Source of the DNA: Heterohyrax brucei
Lineage: Eukaryota; Chordata; Mammalia; Hyracoidea; Procaviidae
DNA length: 64,000 nt
Direction of reading: 5' to 3'
Assembly (NCBI GenBank): GCA_028571685.1
Contig: CM053141.1
Location: 51,892,333-51,956,332 of the forward strand
Positions within the stretch are counted from its first letter, which is position 1. Each line of letters starts with the position of its first letter. The notes under the pieces were generated by a model. That model did not search any database, was not told where the DNA came from, and saw only the letters and a program-made list of their open reading frames with translations. Below are positions 33,929-44,962 of the stretch, piece by piece. Made by a program: the position numbers and the translations under genes.

Positions 33929-34618
33929 TGTCATGGAAACCCTGATGGGGTATGGTTAAGTGCTCTGACTATTAACCAAAGGGTCAGCATTTCAAATCTA
34001 CCAGGTGCTCCTTAGCAACTCTAAGGGGCAGTTCTACTTTGTCATATATGGTTACTACAATTTGGACTCAACAGCAACAGGTCTGTTTGATTTGGTTTGG
34101 TTCTTACCCATGTCATGAATTGAATTATGTCCTCCCCTAAATTTGCATATCAGTTTGGCTGAGTCATAATTCCCACTATAGTTGTCTCCCATTTGATGAT
34201 TGCAATTTTATGCTAAAGAGGATTAAGGTGGGACTGTAACATTCTTTCTAAGGCCACATCTCTGATGCAATATAAAGTGAGTTTCCTTGAGGTATAAGGT
34301 ACCACATTTTTTTCTACAGCAGATAAAAGGAAAGAGACACGAGCGGAGAGTTGAGGACCTCACGTCACTGTAAGGGCAGTGCTGGAAGCAGAGCATGTCC
34401 TTTGAACTTGAGGTTCCTGTGCTGAGGTGCTCCCAGACTAGGGGATAACTGGTGCTGGGGACTTTGCTCTGAAGTTAACACAGAGAAGAGGGCCTTCCCC
34501 AAGAGCTGGTGCATTAGCTTTGACTTCTACCCTGCTTGACTGTGAGAAAGTGAACTCCACTTTACTGAAGCCATTCACTTGTCATGTTTCCCTGTGGCAA
34601 CACTAGGTGACGAAGACA
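33929..34618 (+). mobile_element. MaLR-type solo LTR, split near its start by a SINE
   Basis: The LTR begins tgtcatg at 33929-33935, is cut by an AfroSINE, and resumes with aattgaattatgtcctcccc. It ends gtgacgaagaca. The right flank accca (34619-34623) matches the left flank accta with one change, and matches exactly the copy of that flank kept on the far side of the SINE. Confidence 0.88.
33936..34101 (+). mobile_element. AfroSINE inserted at the LTR start
   Basis: gaaaccctgatggggtatgg start, tttggtttggt tail. The 16-base target duplication tcttacctatgtcatg (33920-33935) recurs as tcttacccatgtcatg (34102-34117). It spans the junction of host DNA and LTR, so the SINE is younger than the LTR. 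Confidence 0.95.
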
Positions 34619-34623
34619 ACCCA

Positions 34624-35145
34624 TTTGCCAACTTTGAATACAAAATCATAGCTTATATCTTAATGATTAGAAACAACGTCTCTACACAGTAGGAATTCAA
34701 AAACTGAAGAACAAGTAAATGAGTGAGGGAATAAATGCATACTAAATATGTTTTGGGGAGGATGTACTGATCATACTCATGATTGATCTGAAAAAGGCCA
34801 AAACTATGAGTTATATAGATAAGATAAAGCTTGTGTCCAATCATCATTAAACTAAAACTACACTTAGAGAATAGTAATGATTGTAACTTAATTTATATTG
34901 TGTAAGTAATACATAAAAATTAAAATGTTGCAGATAAGATTAAGGTCTCCTTGAGTATCACTGCATGACTTGGAGGTGCTTGGGTTGGCTGAGTATCACC
35001 GCATAGACAATATACAATATTATTTTGTGTATAGTTGGATTTTTTTTCCTCCCAAGTAAATTCTAAACAAGTGTTTTAGTCACAGGAATAAGGAACAAAG
35101 CAAGAGCCTACTCTCCCATGTAGCAATAATAATGATAGTTTATAC
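34624..35145. other. Unassigned stretch
   Basis: AT-rich. Two imperfect copies of gagtatcac(t/c)gcat lie about 40 bases apart at about 34954 and 34993. No gene. Confidence 0.4.
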
Positions 35146-35293
35146 ATGATTAAGAGCTACATCTGCTAATCAAAAGGTAAGCTGTTTAAATCTACCAGCC
35201 ACTCCTTGGAATCCCTAGGGGCAGTTCTACTCTGTCCTATAGGGTCACTATGAGTTAGAGTTGACTCAAGGGCAACAAGTTTCAAAGGGTTTC
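35146..35293 (+). mobile_element. AfroSINE, 5'-truncated
   Basis: Begins at gattaagagctacatctgct, without the usual aaaccctggtgg start. The B-box is worn (ctgtttaaatctaccagcca); 3' body gagttagagttgactcaagg. Confidence 0.88.
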
Positions 35294-35299
35294 TACCTT

Positions 35300-35911
35300 T
35301 AGCCAGCCACTTTTCTAAATAGTTCACACACTCAAAGCTTTCAATGAACTATACTGTCATTACCGTTATTCTCTTTGTGCATTTGAGGAAAGAGGCATTT
35401 AGACGTTAAGCTATTTCTCTGAGGTCACAGAATTTGTAAGTGGTAGAGTTGAGATTTGAACTTGTCGTAGGTTGAATTGTGTTCCCCTAACACATGTGTT
35501 GAAGTTCTGTCCCTTGTACCTGTGGATGTATTCCTGTTGGGAAATACATTCATGTTAACTAGATCATAGCTAAGTAGGGAAAGTTCTAAACCTAATCACA
35601 TCTCAGTTACAAAAACACCAGATTAGACACGCAGACGCACCCACCCAGACGTACACAGGAAGACAAACACCAAGCAATGGTTGTCTATGTAATAGGGAAC
35701 CAAGGAATGCCCAGAACCACCTACAAGGAAAGAACAGACATGGTTAAGACTCTGATTTGGACTGTGATCCTCCAGATCTCTGAGAAAATAAATTTCAGTT
35801 CTTTAAATACATCCACTGATTGTATTTTCTGCTATAGCAACACTCGGAAATGAAGATAAGATTTAAGGATTGTGGCTCTAAAGCCCATGTTCAAAACCAC
35901 CACACCAAATA
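35300..35911 (-). mobile_element. MIR SINE, antisense, split by an LTR
   Basis: Left part: gaggaaagaggcatttagac and tttctctgaggtcacagaat, then agttgagatttgaactt. After the LTR it resumes with gattgtggctctaaagccca and ttcaaaaccaccacacca, the tRNA-like end of MIR in antisense. The two parts are in register. Confidence 0.75.
35463..35858 (+). mobile_element. MaLR-type LTR inside MIR
   Basis: Starts tgtcgtaggttgaattgtgt and ends with cactcggaaatgaagata. More diverged than the other MaLR LTRs here and perhaps another subfamily (gttgaagttctgtcccttgt). I find no clear 5-base duplication. Confidence 0.7.
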
Positions 35912-36068
35912 CAAAGAATGGGGCCTGCAATAAAGGACTAATCATACAACCATCTGATAACATGCAGCATTCATTTGTATTGGTATAAGACAAGCAGCCA
36001 TCCAGGTTAACTCATCCCTCAGCTGACTTTCTATGGGATGATCTAACAAACTCTATCGTTCATATTTG

Positions 36069-36236
36069 GCCTTCCCTGGTGGTGCAGTAGTTAAGTGCAA
36101 TGTCTGCTAACCAAAAAGTGGGCGGCTCGAATCCACCAGGCACTCCTTAGAAACTCTATGGGGCAGTTCTACTCTGTCCCATAGTGTCATTATGAGTCAG
36201 AATCAAATGATAACAGGTTTGGTTTTTTTTTTTTTA
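36069..36236 (+). mobile_element. AfroSINE, full length
   Basis: ttccctggtggtgcagtagt start, ggcggctcgaatccaccagg B-box region, poly-T tail. A deletion in the last block leaves gaatcaaatgataacagg. Confidence 0.93.
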
Positions 36237-36510
36237 ATTTGTTTTGCTTTGTTCTGTTTCATTTCTCAAACATGTTTCTGCTTGGTGAATAACCGAATAC
36301 AGCTAACGTGAGGACTGAGATATTCCAAAGTTCTGTGGCTCCAATTCTGAGAATCACGATTAGCATAATTTTCTCTTTCCATGTAGAATATCCCAACTAA
36401 GCATCATTTCTACTAAGCTGGGCATCAGCACATCAGCTGCTTTCCCTGTGCCTAAGACAGCCTTCCCTTGCTAATTCACATGCCAAGACCCTAGTTCTCT
36501 TTGAAATCAT

Positions 36511-36700
36511 TAAGGTACAAACACTTCCCAGAAGTCTTCCTTTCCCTGTGTTATTTTTATTCCTTGTACCTGCTATTTGTATTGCACTGTTACTCTGAGT
36601 TTTAATCTGTTTACATGCCATCCTCACACTAGACAGTAACATACTTGAGAACAGTCTACGTGGTTTGATAGCCCCAGATCTGAGCACAGTGCATGGCAGA
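36511..36700 (+). mobile_element. L2 LINE 3' end
   Basis: tttccctgtgttatttttat, then cactagacagtaacatactt, gagaacagtctacgtgg and gagcacagtgcatggcagat. This order matches the ancient mammalian L2 3' end. Minus-strand open frames across it are chance. Confidence 0.65.
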
Positions 36701-36796
36701 TACATTGCTTCACCATTGTCGCAGTCTGATGATAAATTATACAACTACCTTTAGCAAGTCAACTTACCCCAAGAGTATAATAAACTACTGTATCTT

Positions 36797-36910
36797 AAAT
36801 CCATCAGCTGCTCTTAGGAAAGTCTATGGAGGCAGTTCTTCTATGTCCTATAGGATCACTGTGAGGCAGAATTGACTTGACAGCAATGTGTTTGGTTTTG
36901 GGGGGGGGGT
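36797..36910 (+). mobile_element. AfroSINE, 5'-truncated
   Basis: aaatccatcagctgctctta then gaggcagaattgacttgaca; the tail ends in a run of ten G. Confidence 0.85.
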
Positions 36911-38510
36911 TTATGTTGAGAATAATTTCATTCGTATTTCTTCAAATTTTCCCTGAAACTGTTTCTCGTATGTCTTACTTCCCTGTGATCTTGTACGAAC
37001 AGTTTGAGGAAGACATTACAGGAAGCTTTTGACTTCTCTATCAACCTAAGGAAAATTCTACCAATTTGTGAGCCATCGCACATTACTTGTCATGACAAAG
37101 TTCAAGCAGTGCACAATTTTTAGCAGCATAGAAAAGAATATCTGACTCCTTCACCAAAAACAATCTTACTGTTTTAATTTCCTTCAAATGCATAAGTTCT
37201 CTTTCCCTAATCATAAATATATATATAATGCAACTTCCATTTCTAGTAGGATAGCTGATTAAGATAAATAGAACCCCTGCCACTGTAAATACTTGGATAT
37301 GGTGGGTAAGATATCACAAAATTGATTTTAAATGCCTAATAAAACTCTTGTCAAAGACAAGGAAATTCATAGGTACCAGAAATAAAATAGAAACTAAAAC
37401 CCAAATGGTAAGCATGTGAGTGGAATTTCAGGCTGCTGTGTGAGGTACTTCCCCCGCTCCCCAGTATTGTAGGGGCTTGCACTGTCTCCACATGTGACAG
37501 TCCCTTGGGCCTACACATGACTGAGGACTGAAACTGAGGAATCAGAACAGCTGGGACTCTGAAATGACTACTCATTTGGTGAATGATTCGATTTTTTTTA
37601 ATTGTTCAGCATCATAGAGGAGATAAAAAAGCAGTTTGTCTGTCTCTGCCTAGACTCTGTGTATGGCATGGGGAAGCATGGGAGAACCTAAATAAAGTGT
37701 AATCCCAGGCCTATGGCTACCATGGTTTGTTAACTTTTAACAACATGTATCATTCCCGAGATGGTGATTATCCTTATGGTTCTCAGCAAAGCTTATAGCA
37801 AAACTGTTCTCCAAACTCAGTTCACAAGTCTACTCTCGAAAAGAAGGGGCAAGAAAAGCCTCAGTCATACAAGCTGACAAGTAAAAACTGACAATACACA
37901 CAGAAATAAACTACCAGGGCTAAGATGGAGCAGATACAGTAGGAAGAGCAGAGACTCAAGAAGCAAAGAGAATACAAAAAGAAGATACACTAGTGTAGGA
38001 AATGTTTAAACACAGGGAAGTATAAACACGGCTGCATCGACAGGATGAAGAGTATGGGAAAGAAGAGATCAGTTGACCCAGGCAAGGGGGAAGGTGAAGC
38101 AAGAGTCATTAGGCAAAACAGCATGTGGTCCACGTAGGGGAAATAGTTTGAAGAATAAGAATTTATTAAACATAGCCTAATGGGCTGCGTATGACAGAAT
38201 CATGAGAAATAAAGTGGACTAGATTGAGTGAGTCCATTTCAACGGGATGAGCCAGGCTCTGGGAAATGCTGTGGTGGTTTCCCCATCATGCCATCACTTC
38301 TCCGGTCAGTAGCTGTATGGTCTGGGGATGCAATTCAGTTGAGAAGTTGGCCTGAGTGGTCCACTACTTCCCTGTCAGACCACCTTCAGTGGACCCAGAA
38401 TGCTTCAACTGGTAGCTGTAGTGTCACCCTGGACAAAGAAAGACAAGCATAAACGAAAGAAATAAAAATAGCTCTGCTGTCTTAAAAGCAGTGAGCGGGC
38501 AATGACAGCA
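36911..38510. other. Unassigned stretch
   Basis: No gene or nameable repeat. The part at about 37700-37880 and the 74-codon open frame at 38228-38452 show nothing I recognise. Confidence 0.4.
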
Positions 38511-38820
38511 GTGATGTTGTTAACGTCGGTTGAGTCAGCCCTCTGCTGGTAGTGACTCTATACACAGCAGGAGACACTCGCTGTGTCATCCTTCACTGTC
38601 CCCGTGATCAGTGGTTCATTTTTAAAGGTAGATCATCAGGCCTTTCTTTCTTGTGTGTCTTAGTCTGAAATCACCACTGAAACATGTTCAACATCATTTG
38701 CAACACACAAGCCACCAGTGACAGCTGGTGATAGCTGCTTGTGATGTGTACTGGCCAGGAAGTGAACCCCAGTCTTCATCATAAAGACAAGAGTTCTACC
38801 ACCCAACCACCGCAGCCATG
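38511..38820 (-). mobile_element. AfroSINE-related element, antisense, long diverged subtype
   Basis: Starts gttgttaacgtcggttgagt, holds aaaggtagatcatcaggcct (shared with the copies at 30.6 and 42.3 kb), then ccaggaagtgaaccccagtc, and ends in ccacccaaccaccgcagcca-like sequence. Confidence 0.6.
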
Positions 38821-39261
38821 ATAGACATTTAGATTTCTGATTGGTGCAACAAGGGGGAAGGGGATGAAGGCAGGAGTGAACATGCTGGCAAATGTTTAGC
38901 AACCATCTAGTGGGAAAGGAGGAACTTACCTGCAGTCTTTAACGATTTCCATGATGCAAATACTCCCACAATAAGTGCTTTCAAGTTTCAAGCAATGTAA
39001 CCACAAACTTGCAAAATACCAAAAACTTCAGCACTTGGCTCTCTCAAAACACTACCAACCAACTGCAGCAGCCCCTGCTCTCTACCAACCTTCAAAAAGG
39101 CCAAAGGACACCATCTCAGATGTGCCCTCACATGGAGCTCGACCACACTGTGTTTTTCTAACCAGTTGTAGAGTCAGCAGATAATAAATACTCTTCTCAG
39201 AGTCTAGCAATAAATTAGATGTTGACAATAGTATAAACTTGTTCCTTCTCTTTATACATGT
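38821..39261. other. Unassigned stretch
   Basis: No gene or nameable repeat seen. Confidence 0.4.
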
Positions 39262-39382
39262 TGGTCTGAGTTATCTACTGCTGCTGTAACAGAAATACCA
39301 CAAGTGGATGGCTTTAATGAAGAGAAATTCATTTTCTTGTAATAAAGTAAGCTTGAAGCCTAAATTCAGGACACAGGCTACA
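39262..39382 (-). mobile_element. MaLR-type LTR fragment, antisense
   Basis: tggtctgagttatctactgc, then caagtggatggctttaatga. Only the first ~120 bases (the LTR 3' end) are present; it changes directly to RTE sequence. Confidence 0.75.
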
Positions 39383-39452
39383 GCAATGATTGTGACTAAA
39401 CAGCGTTGGCTTCTGTTCCCCATTGATTGGAACTGATATGGTAGTACCTAAC
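39383..39452 (+). mobile_element. RTE LINE 3' end fragment
   Basis: acagcgttggcttctgttcc and gtagtacctaacaacaacat match the last ~70 bases of the RTE copies in this window. Confidence 0.6.
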
Positions 39453-39896
39453 AACAACATATTTATTCTTTTGGAGGAAACTTACAAATTTAATGTTGAA
39501 TAAAACAATTGCCAAAAATACCAATTTTGTGAATGTGGTTACCTCACAAGAGGAAAGAAATATGATGTGATGAAGAAGGGATTGATAAGCAGTTTGAATT
39601 GGATCCAGATGTATTGTTTATAAATTCAGTAATTTATTACACACTTAACTTTTTTGAGCTTTTTGGAACACATGTAATATTAAATGATACTAAATATTTG
39701 TAGTTTCATAAATATCTGTGTGGTTTGAGAGTTGTTGTTAGGTGCTGTCGAGAGCTGACATATTATTATCTTGGACATAAAAGCTCCTGTTACTTTTTGC
39801 TACCTCCAAAACACTGCTCAATGTTTTCTTATCAATATGCCATTAGTGTTATTAATGAATTTCTGTGGAATTTCCAGTTGTCACTTGCAGAGTAAT
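39453..39896. other. Mostly unassigned; small antisense RTE remnant
   Basis: gttgttgttaggtgctgtcg at about 39733 is the RTE 3' end in antisense. Nothing else recognised. Confidence 0.4.
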
Positions 39897-40116
39897 ACTG
39901 TATTTTTATGTAAATAACACACATCTTCGGTGTTTGTTTGCTAACTGCAGTCTCCCCCCATGAGGTATTTTCTTAAGCTCACTATGCCAACGTTTTTTTA
40001 ACAGCAACATATTTTTTAAAAAAGGCATAACAGTACTTATGAAAACATCTCACAAGGTGAGGGCACAGCTGGCAAACAGACGCAGAAGACGTGCATTATC
40101 TGCATAAAAATAGGAT
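39897..40116. mobile_element. Foldback (MITE-like) element, uninterrupted copy
   Basis: Almost the whole element is an inverted repeat: arm 1 is about 39897-39988 and arm 2 about 40025-40116, around a ~36-base T/A-rich loop. Arm 1 starts actgtatttttatgtaaata and arm 2 ends ttatctgcataaaaatagga. The outer ~46 bases pair at roughly three in four positions, and pairing continues inward to tatgcc / ggcata. Too short to encode a protein. Its ends fit a TA target. The same arms flank the LTR at 14.7-15.5 kb. Confidence 0.8.
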
Positions 40117-40361
40117 ACATGAATAAAAACTCAGAACTAATAACTGGGATTTGGTGACAGACGTTATCTCAGCCAGCGTAAATACAATGATGCCATAAAT
40201 TCAGCCGCTGTTGTTAGCCACTATCCACGTTTGTCTCAGGAAGGTCTACCAGGTTTTTCATACAGGAATGTGTGAGTCTGCATGCTGGCGTGTGACTATG
40301 TGCAAATATGTGTGTGTATGTGAGTATATGTATGCAGTAAAAAGTACCTACAATACCTCCC

Positions 40362-40520
40362 CAAAAAACAAAACAAAACAAAAAAACCTCCTTGCCATTG
40401 AATAGATTCTGACTCACAGCAACACTAGAGGACACAGTGGAAAGGCCCCATGGGACTTCCAAGACACAGCTGGTGGAGGTGCATTACCAACGTTTTGGTT
40501 AGCAATTATAGCACTTAATC
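40362..40520 (-). mobile_element. AfroSINE, antisense
   Basis: An A-rich (aaaac)n start, then cattgaatagattctgactc and gttttggttagcaattatag. The right end, the SINE 5' end, is lost after gcacttaatc. Confidence 0.85.
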
Positions 40521-40940
40521 AGTGCAAAATTTTTAATTACGGAAATCAATCAGAAACACAGAATGTCAATTGTGATCAAACGGGAATGTTTACTTTCTCT
40601 AAGAAGTAACTGTGTATGGACTAAAGTGTTACTCTCTTGAGTGTCTGACCCAGAAATCGTTGCTTTGCTAATCTTAGTACTCGGTCTACGTATCAGATAT
40701 AAACACTGCCGAGGAATCTCTGAATGAACATAAAGAGAAACTTTCTTCTCCCTCCATTGAATTTCACAGTTACATACAGGTAAAAGCTGTCTTGTAAGAA
40801 AATGGACTTCTGGGTAGGCAAAATAGTTAACCACAGATTTTCAATATTCTAAGCTACCTTTGGTCACTGGCCAGTTTGTGACTTTAGGTCTCTGGTCTAA
40901 CTTAAATATGCCTTGTTTTTACTCACCTGTATAAAATACC
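40521..40940. other. Unassigned stretch
   Basis: No gene or nameable repeat; the 94-codon minus-strand open frame has no domain signal. Confidence 0.4.
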
Positions 40941-41101
40941 AGGAAACCTTAGCAATGTAGTGACTTACTGCTGTTCCTGCTAAACCAAGCTGTTGGCAGT
41001 CCACCAGGTGCTCTTTGGAAACTTTGTAGGGCAGTTCTACTCTGTCCTATAGGGTTCCTGTGAGTCAGATTGACTTGATGTAAACAGGGTTTTTTTTTTT
41101 T
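40941..41101 (+). mobile_element. AfroSINE with B-box deletion
   Basis: caggaaaccttagcaatgta start; the sequence passes from ttggcagt straight to ccaccaggtg, so the B-box is lost. Ends in a poly-T run. Confidence 0.88.
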
Positions 41102-41888
41102 CATAAAATACTAAAATTCTGTGGCATTTTATATAAAATTATATAATCTGTACTGTTAGGTTTATTTCTCTAACTAGAGCCAACATATTTAGCAGAATTT
41201 ACATGCTTTCTTAGAACAACTCATGACTTGCACAGCCTTTTCTCCTGACATGATGGAAGTTTCCTGGTGTGAAAGAAAAAAAAAGAACCAGGTGTTTCCT
41301 CTGGTTTATACTTCGTGGAGGAAAAAAAAAAAAGTGAAACACTCCTTCGACTTTTTAGAATCTGAAACAAATAAAGTACATGAGAAACATAATTTGACCA
41401 AATGAAAATAAGTTTTTGAGGAGACATGAAATGAAAAGGAGGTTTTTACCAGCGTCCGGGGTTTTCTATTTCCTTGGGGCCATGTGATTTTATTCCTAGG
41501 ATGGAATAAATAAAATGGATTTATTAAATTGTAGCATAATTGTATCTTAATGGATAGAAAACATGAACCTTTCCAAAAAAATTTTTGAGGTGCCAAAAAT
41601 TAGGCATTAAGTAGGAATTGCTCACTTCGAATAGATTTAGCCTAGTACTTAAAATATTATTTGACTTATAAAAATGAAATCTTTGTTTGAACTTTAAGAT
41701 GCTCATTTGTTGCTTAACATGGTATACAGTGTTATTTTAGTTATATTTCTATTAGTTCAATATCTTGCATATATATGAATAATTTTATGGTAGTTCTGTT
41801 TGTAACAAAAGTTCAGTTTGTAACGTAAAAGTTGAGTTGCAAATGTGACCAAATCATAGCCTCAGTATTGATCCTTGCAGGTGAATAT
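41102..41888. other. Unassigned AT-rich stretch
   Basis: Two A-rich runs (about 41275 and 41322). No gene or nameable repeat. Confidence 0.4.
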
Positions 41889-42080
41889 TCATGAAGTCGT
41901 GGTAATGCAACAGTCAAGCGCTCAGCTGCTAAAAAAAAGGGTAGTTCATCTCCACCAACTGCTTAGAGAAAAGACCCAATGATGTACTCCTGTTAAAGAT
42001 TACAGCCCAGGAAACCTTGTAGGGTAGTTCTACTTTGTCCTACAGGGTCCTCATGAGTCGGAGTCAAATGGCCTGCAGGA
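41889..42080 (+). mobile_element. AfroSINE, long subtype
   Basis: tgaagtcgtggtaatgcaac start; long-form block gaaaagacccaatgatgtac with aaagattacagcccaggaaa; 3' end gagtcggagtcaaatggcct. Confidence 0.82.
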
Positions 42081-42239
42081 ACAGGTGGGTATCCCGAAAT
42101 ACCTAGGTCTATAGTATAATAAAGTAATGCGGGCACACTCATAGTAGAAGTCAAACCGAGTGATGCCATAAAAAGAAGTTTAATTTATGCCTTCATAAGA
42201 ACAATGCCTTGGATCATTTTGGAATACAATGCAACATCA

Positions 42240-42412
42240 CTATTGTTCTTAGTTGCTGTACAGTCCATTTCTACTCATGGCAATCATGCGTGCAGAGCAG
42301 GGTGTTGAAGGCTCTAACCTTTTAGAAGCAGATTGCCGGGCCTATCTTCTGGGGCATGTCTGAGTAGATTCAAGCTACCAGACTTTTAGCTACTAGACAA
42401 TTGTGTAACAAT
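42240..42412 (-). mobile_element. AfroSINE-related long subtype, antisense
   Basis: ttgttcttagttgctgtaca, then gaagcagattgccgggccta and ctaccagacttttagctac. Same block order as the outer element at 30.3-30.7 kb. Confidence 0.6.
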
Positions 42413-42491
42413 TTTTGTCATTATTAGTTCAAAATACACTCCCTTCCCAACATATTTCAGGAGAACAATGCTTTCCTTCCTTTCCTTTCCT

Positions 42492-42651
42492 CACCCAAAT
42501 CCATTGCTGTCCAGTTGATTCTAACTCACAGAGATTATACAGGACAGAGAAGAACCGCCCCACAAGGTTCCCAAGGAGCATCTGGTGGATTGGAACTGCC
42601 AACTTTTTGGTTAGCAGCCAAGCTCTTTACCGTCATACCACCAGGGCTCCA
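42492..42651 (-). mobile_element. AfroSINE, antisense, full length
   Basis: cacccaaatccattgctgtc start; ends gtcataccaccagggctcc; B-box region ggattggaactgccaac. Confidence 0.92.
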
Positions 42652-43613
42652 ATCAAGACTATAGAATCTAATTTATATGTATGCTCTAAATTCTGTGTTT
42701 GTGCCTGCTCCCTAGGCTTCCATGGATTGCTCATTGGAATGTAAGCTGCACTATCACCATTAGAGCTTTCTTTGCTAACAAGTCTCAGCCCTCCCAGAGG
42801 GCAAGTAAGCTCCAGCACAGCCTTCATCAACTGTCTACAGGGAAACCGTGAGAGCCAATGTGACAGACCCCACGGTAGCACTGGTTCCTGTTACAGAGCT
42901 CAAACTCCAAACACTGTGCTATGGGACCTTGCAATGGTATCGGGGTTAATACAATGCGGACAAACTTTGATCAGTGAGTCATAAAACAATGGAAAGGGGG
43001 GCAGATAAATCATCTCTGCTTCCATCCTTCACCATTCTGAAGAGGAGGGGTTTCTTATGACCTCCTGGAAGACATCCTTCCTAAAGGTGTGCAACATGTC
43101 TTGCTTTCTGCAGAAGCTGTGGCATGCTGTAACATCTCTCCCTTTATCTCTGTCTCACTTCTTTTTCTCTTGCTACTTGGCATTGAACCTCCTAATAAAA
43201 CCCTACCACATGTAAGTTAAGCTTTGACTCATTTTCTTTGTTTCTTTTTTAGGAAAACTCAAGGGCATGTCTTCTCCTAAACTTGTAAGAAATCTAAAAT
43301 ATTATAATTATTAAACTTCTTTCTGTAAAATGTCCCTTGTGTATCTAGTTATCACTCTTTAACAACAATATTCCGAAAGAAATAAACAAATATCTCAAGT
43401 AGAGATCTCCTTAATGTCACTAAATTAACTTAGTTCAGGAGTGGATACTAAATTTTTTCAAAGCTCAGTGGCACGTAGTGTAGAATACTAACTTGTTTTT
43501 TTTTTCCATTTCTCAGTCAGGAATGATGAAGGAAAGTAAAATGAGATAAAGTGAACATTTTAAAAGAAATACAGAAAATACGTGGTTTAAGCTTTACTGT
43601 GGAAAACAGGGAA
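42652..43613. other. Unassigned; possible old LTR
   Basis: The part at about 42745-43215 ends with a pyrimidine-rich run and cctaataaaaccctacc, which is reminiscent of an LTR end, but I cannot define a start or a family. No gene. Confidence 0.3.
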
Positions 43614-44000
43614 GGAACCTTGACAGCACAGTGGCTAAGCAATCCCGTGCTATTGACCGAATGGGTGGCAGGCTGACCCTACCAGCTGCTCCATAGAAGA
43701 AAAGACCTGGTGATCTGCTCCGATGAAGCTTAAAAGAAACTAAACCAAACCCATTACCATCCAGTGAAATCTGACTCATAGCAACCCTATAGGACAGAGT
43801 GGAACTGCCCCATGGAGTTTCCAAGGAGTGCCTACTGGATCTGAACTGACAACCTTTTGGTTAGCAGCCATAGCACGTAACCACTGCACTACCAGGGTTT
43901 CCACCATAAAGATTGCAGCCTAGGAAACCCTAAGGGGCAATTAGACTCAGACCTATAGGGTCACTATGAATCAGAATTGACTATATGGAACACAACAACA
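43614..44000 (+). mobile_element. AfroSINE, long subtype, split by an antisense SINE
   Basis: Left part ccttgacagcacagtggcta to cctggtgatctgctccgatg; right part ataaagattgcagcctagga to cagaattgactatatgg. The two parts join in register across the inner SINE. Confidence 0.85.
43736..43901 (-). mobile_element. AfroSINE inserted antisense in another SINE
   Basis: Begins gaaactaaaccaaacccatt and ends actgcactaccagggtttcc. Less eroded than its host element, in keeping with later insertion. Confidence 0.93.
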
Positions 44001-44011
44001 TGGAAAAGAGG

Positions 44012-44223
44012 AAATCCTTGGCTGTTGCAAATGGTTAACACAACCAGCTGACAACTGAAAGGAGGATGAGGGTTTCAGTCCACTTAACAGTGACTTGAAA
44101 GAAAGACATGGTGTTCTACCTCTGAAATATCAGTCACTGTAAACTATACGGAGCATAGTTCTGCTCTAACATACACGGAATCATCATAAGTCAGTATCAG
44201 CTCCATGGCAATGTTTTTTTTTT
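44012..44223 (+). mobile_element. AfroSINE, long subtype
   Basis: gaaatccttggctgttgcaa, gacatggtgttctacctctg block, taagtcagtatcagctccat 3' end and poly-T tail. Starts about a dozen bases after the previous element. Confidence 0.82.
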
Positions 44224-44285
44224 AAGTGGAAAGTAAACCTTGTAAAGTATAATGGTGGATACCATAAAAACTAAGCCATTTACTG

Positions 44286-44962
44286 TTTTTCTTTGAAATT
44301 AATTTTATTGAGACAATTTATATAAAATAAAATGCATCCATTTTAGGTATACAATTCAATAATTTTTTACCTACATACACCTGTGTAACCATAATCCCAG
44401 TCAAGACTCAGAGCATTTGCACCACCCTAGGAAGCTCCTCCAGGACCTTTTGCAGTCATTCTTTCTCACCCTCAGCCTGGAGCAACCCTTGTATCCCCTA
44501 TGTCCACTTTCCATGAGGATAGTTTTGTCTGTTCTACAACTTCATATGGAAGAGAATCGCCATCATCACACACCCACGTGCTTACATGTATGTCTACTTT
44601 TCTTAACCCATCATAATGTTTTTGAGACTCATGCCTATAATTGTGTGTATAAGTTTTCTGTTCCTCTTTATTGCTGAGTAGTATTCCATTGTACTGATAC
44701 ACCACCTGTTAATGAACATTTGCATTGTTTCTAGTATTTTACTATTACTAATAAAGTTGCTGTGAACATTTGTATACAAGCTTTTCAGTAGACATATCTT
44801 TTCATTTATCTTGGGTAAAGATCAAGTAGTAGAATTGCTGTATGTTTACCACACACTTACAAATTATTTTCTAAAGTAGTTGCAGCATTTTAAACTTCCG
44901 TGAATTGTGTAATGAGTTTCAGTAGTTTCATACCTGCAAATATTTTATATTACCAGTCTTGT
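44286..44962 (-). mobile_element. L1 LINE 3' part, antisense
   Basis: It starts with aattaattttattgagacaa and tatacaattcaataattttt, the reverse complement of an L1M-type 3' end. It then continues with gctgagtagtattccattgt, ttgctgtgaacatttgtata and ttatcttgggtaaagatca, the antisense of the end of ORF2. No reading frame remains. Confidence 0.82.

Noticed and set aside
36433-36744. 103-codon minus-strand open frame
   Set aside because: Antisense of an L2 3' end; no protein features.
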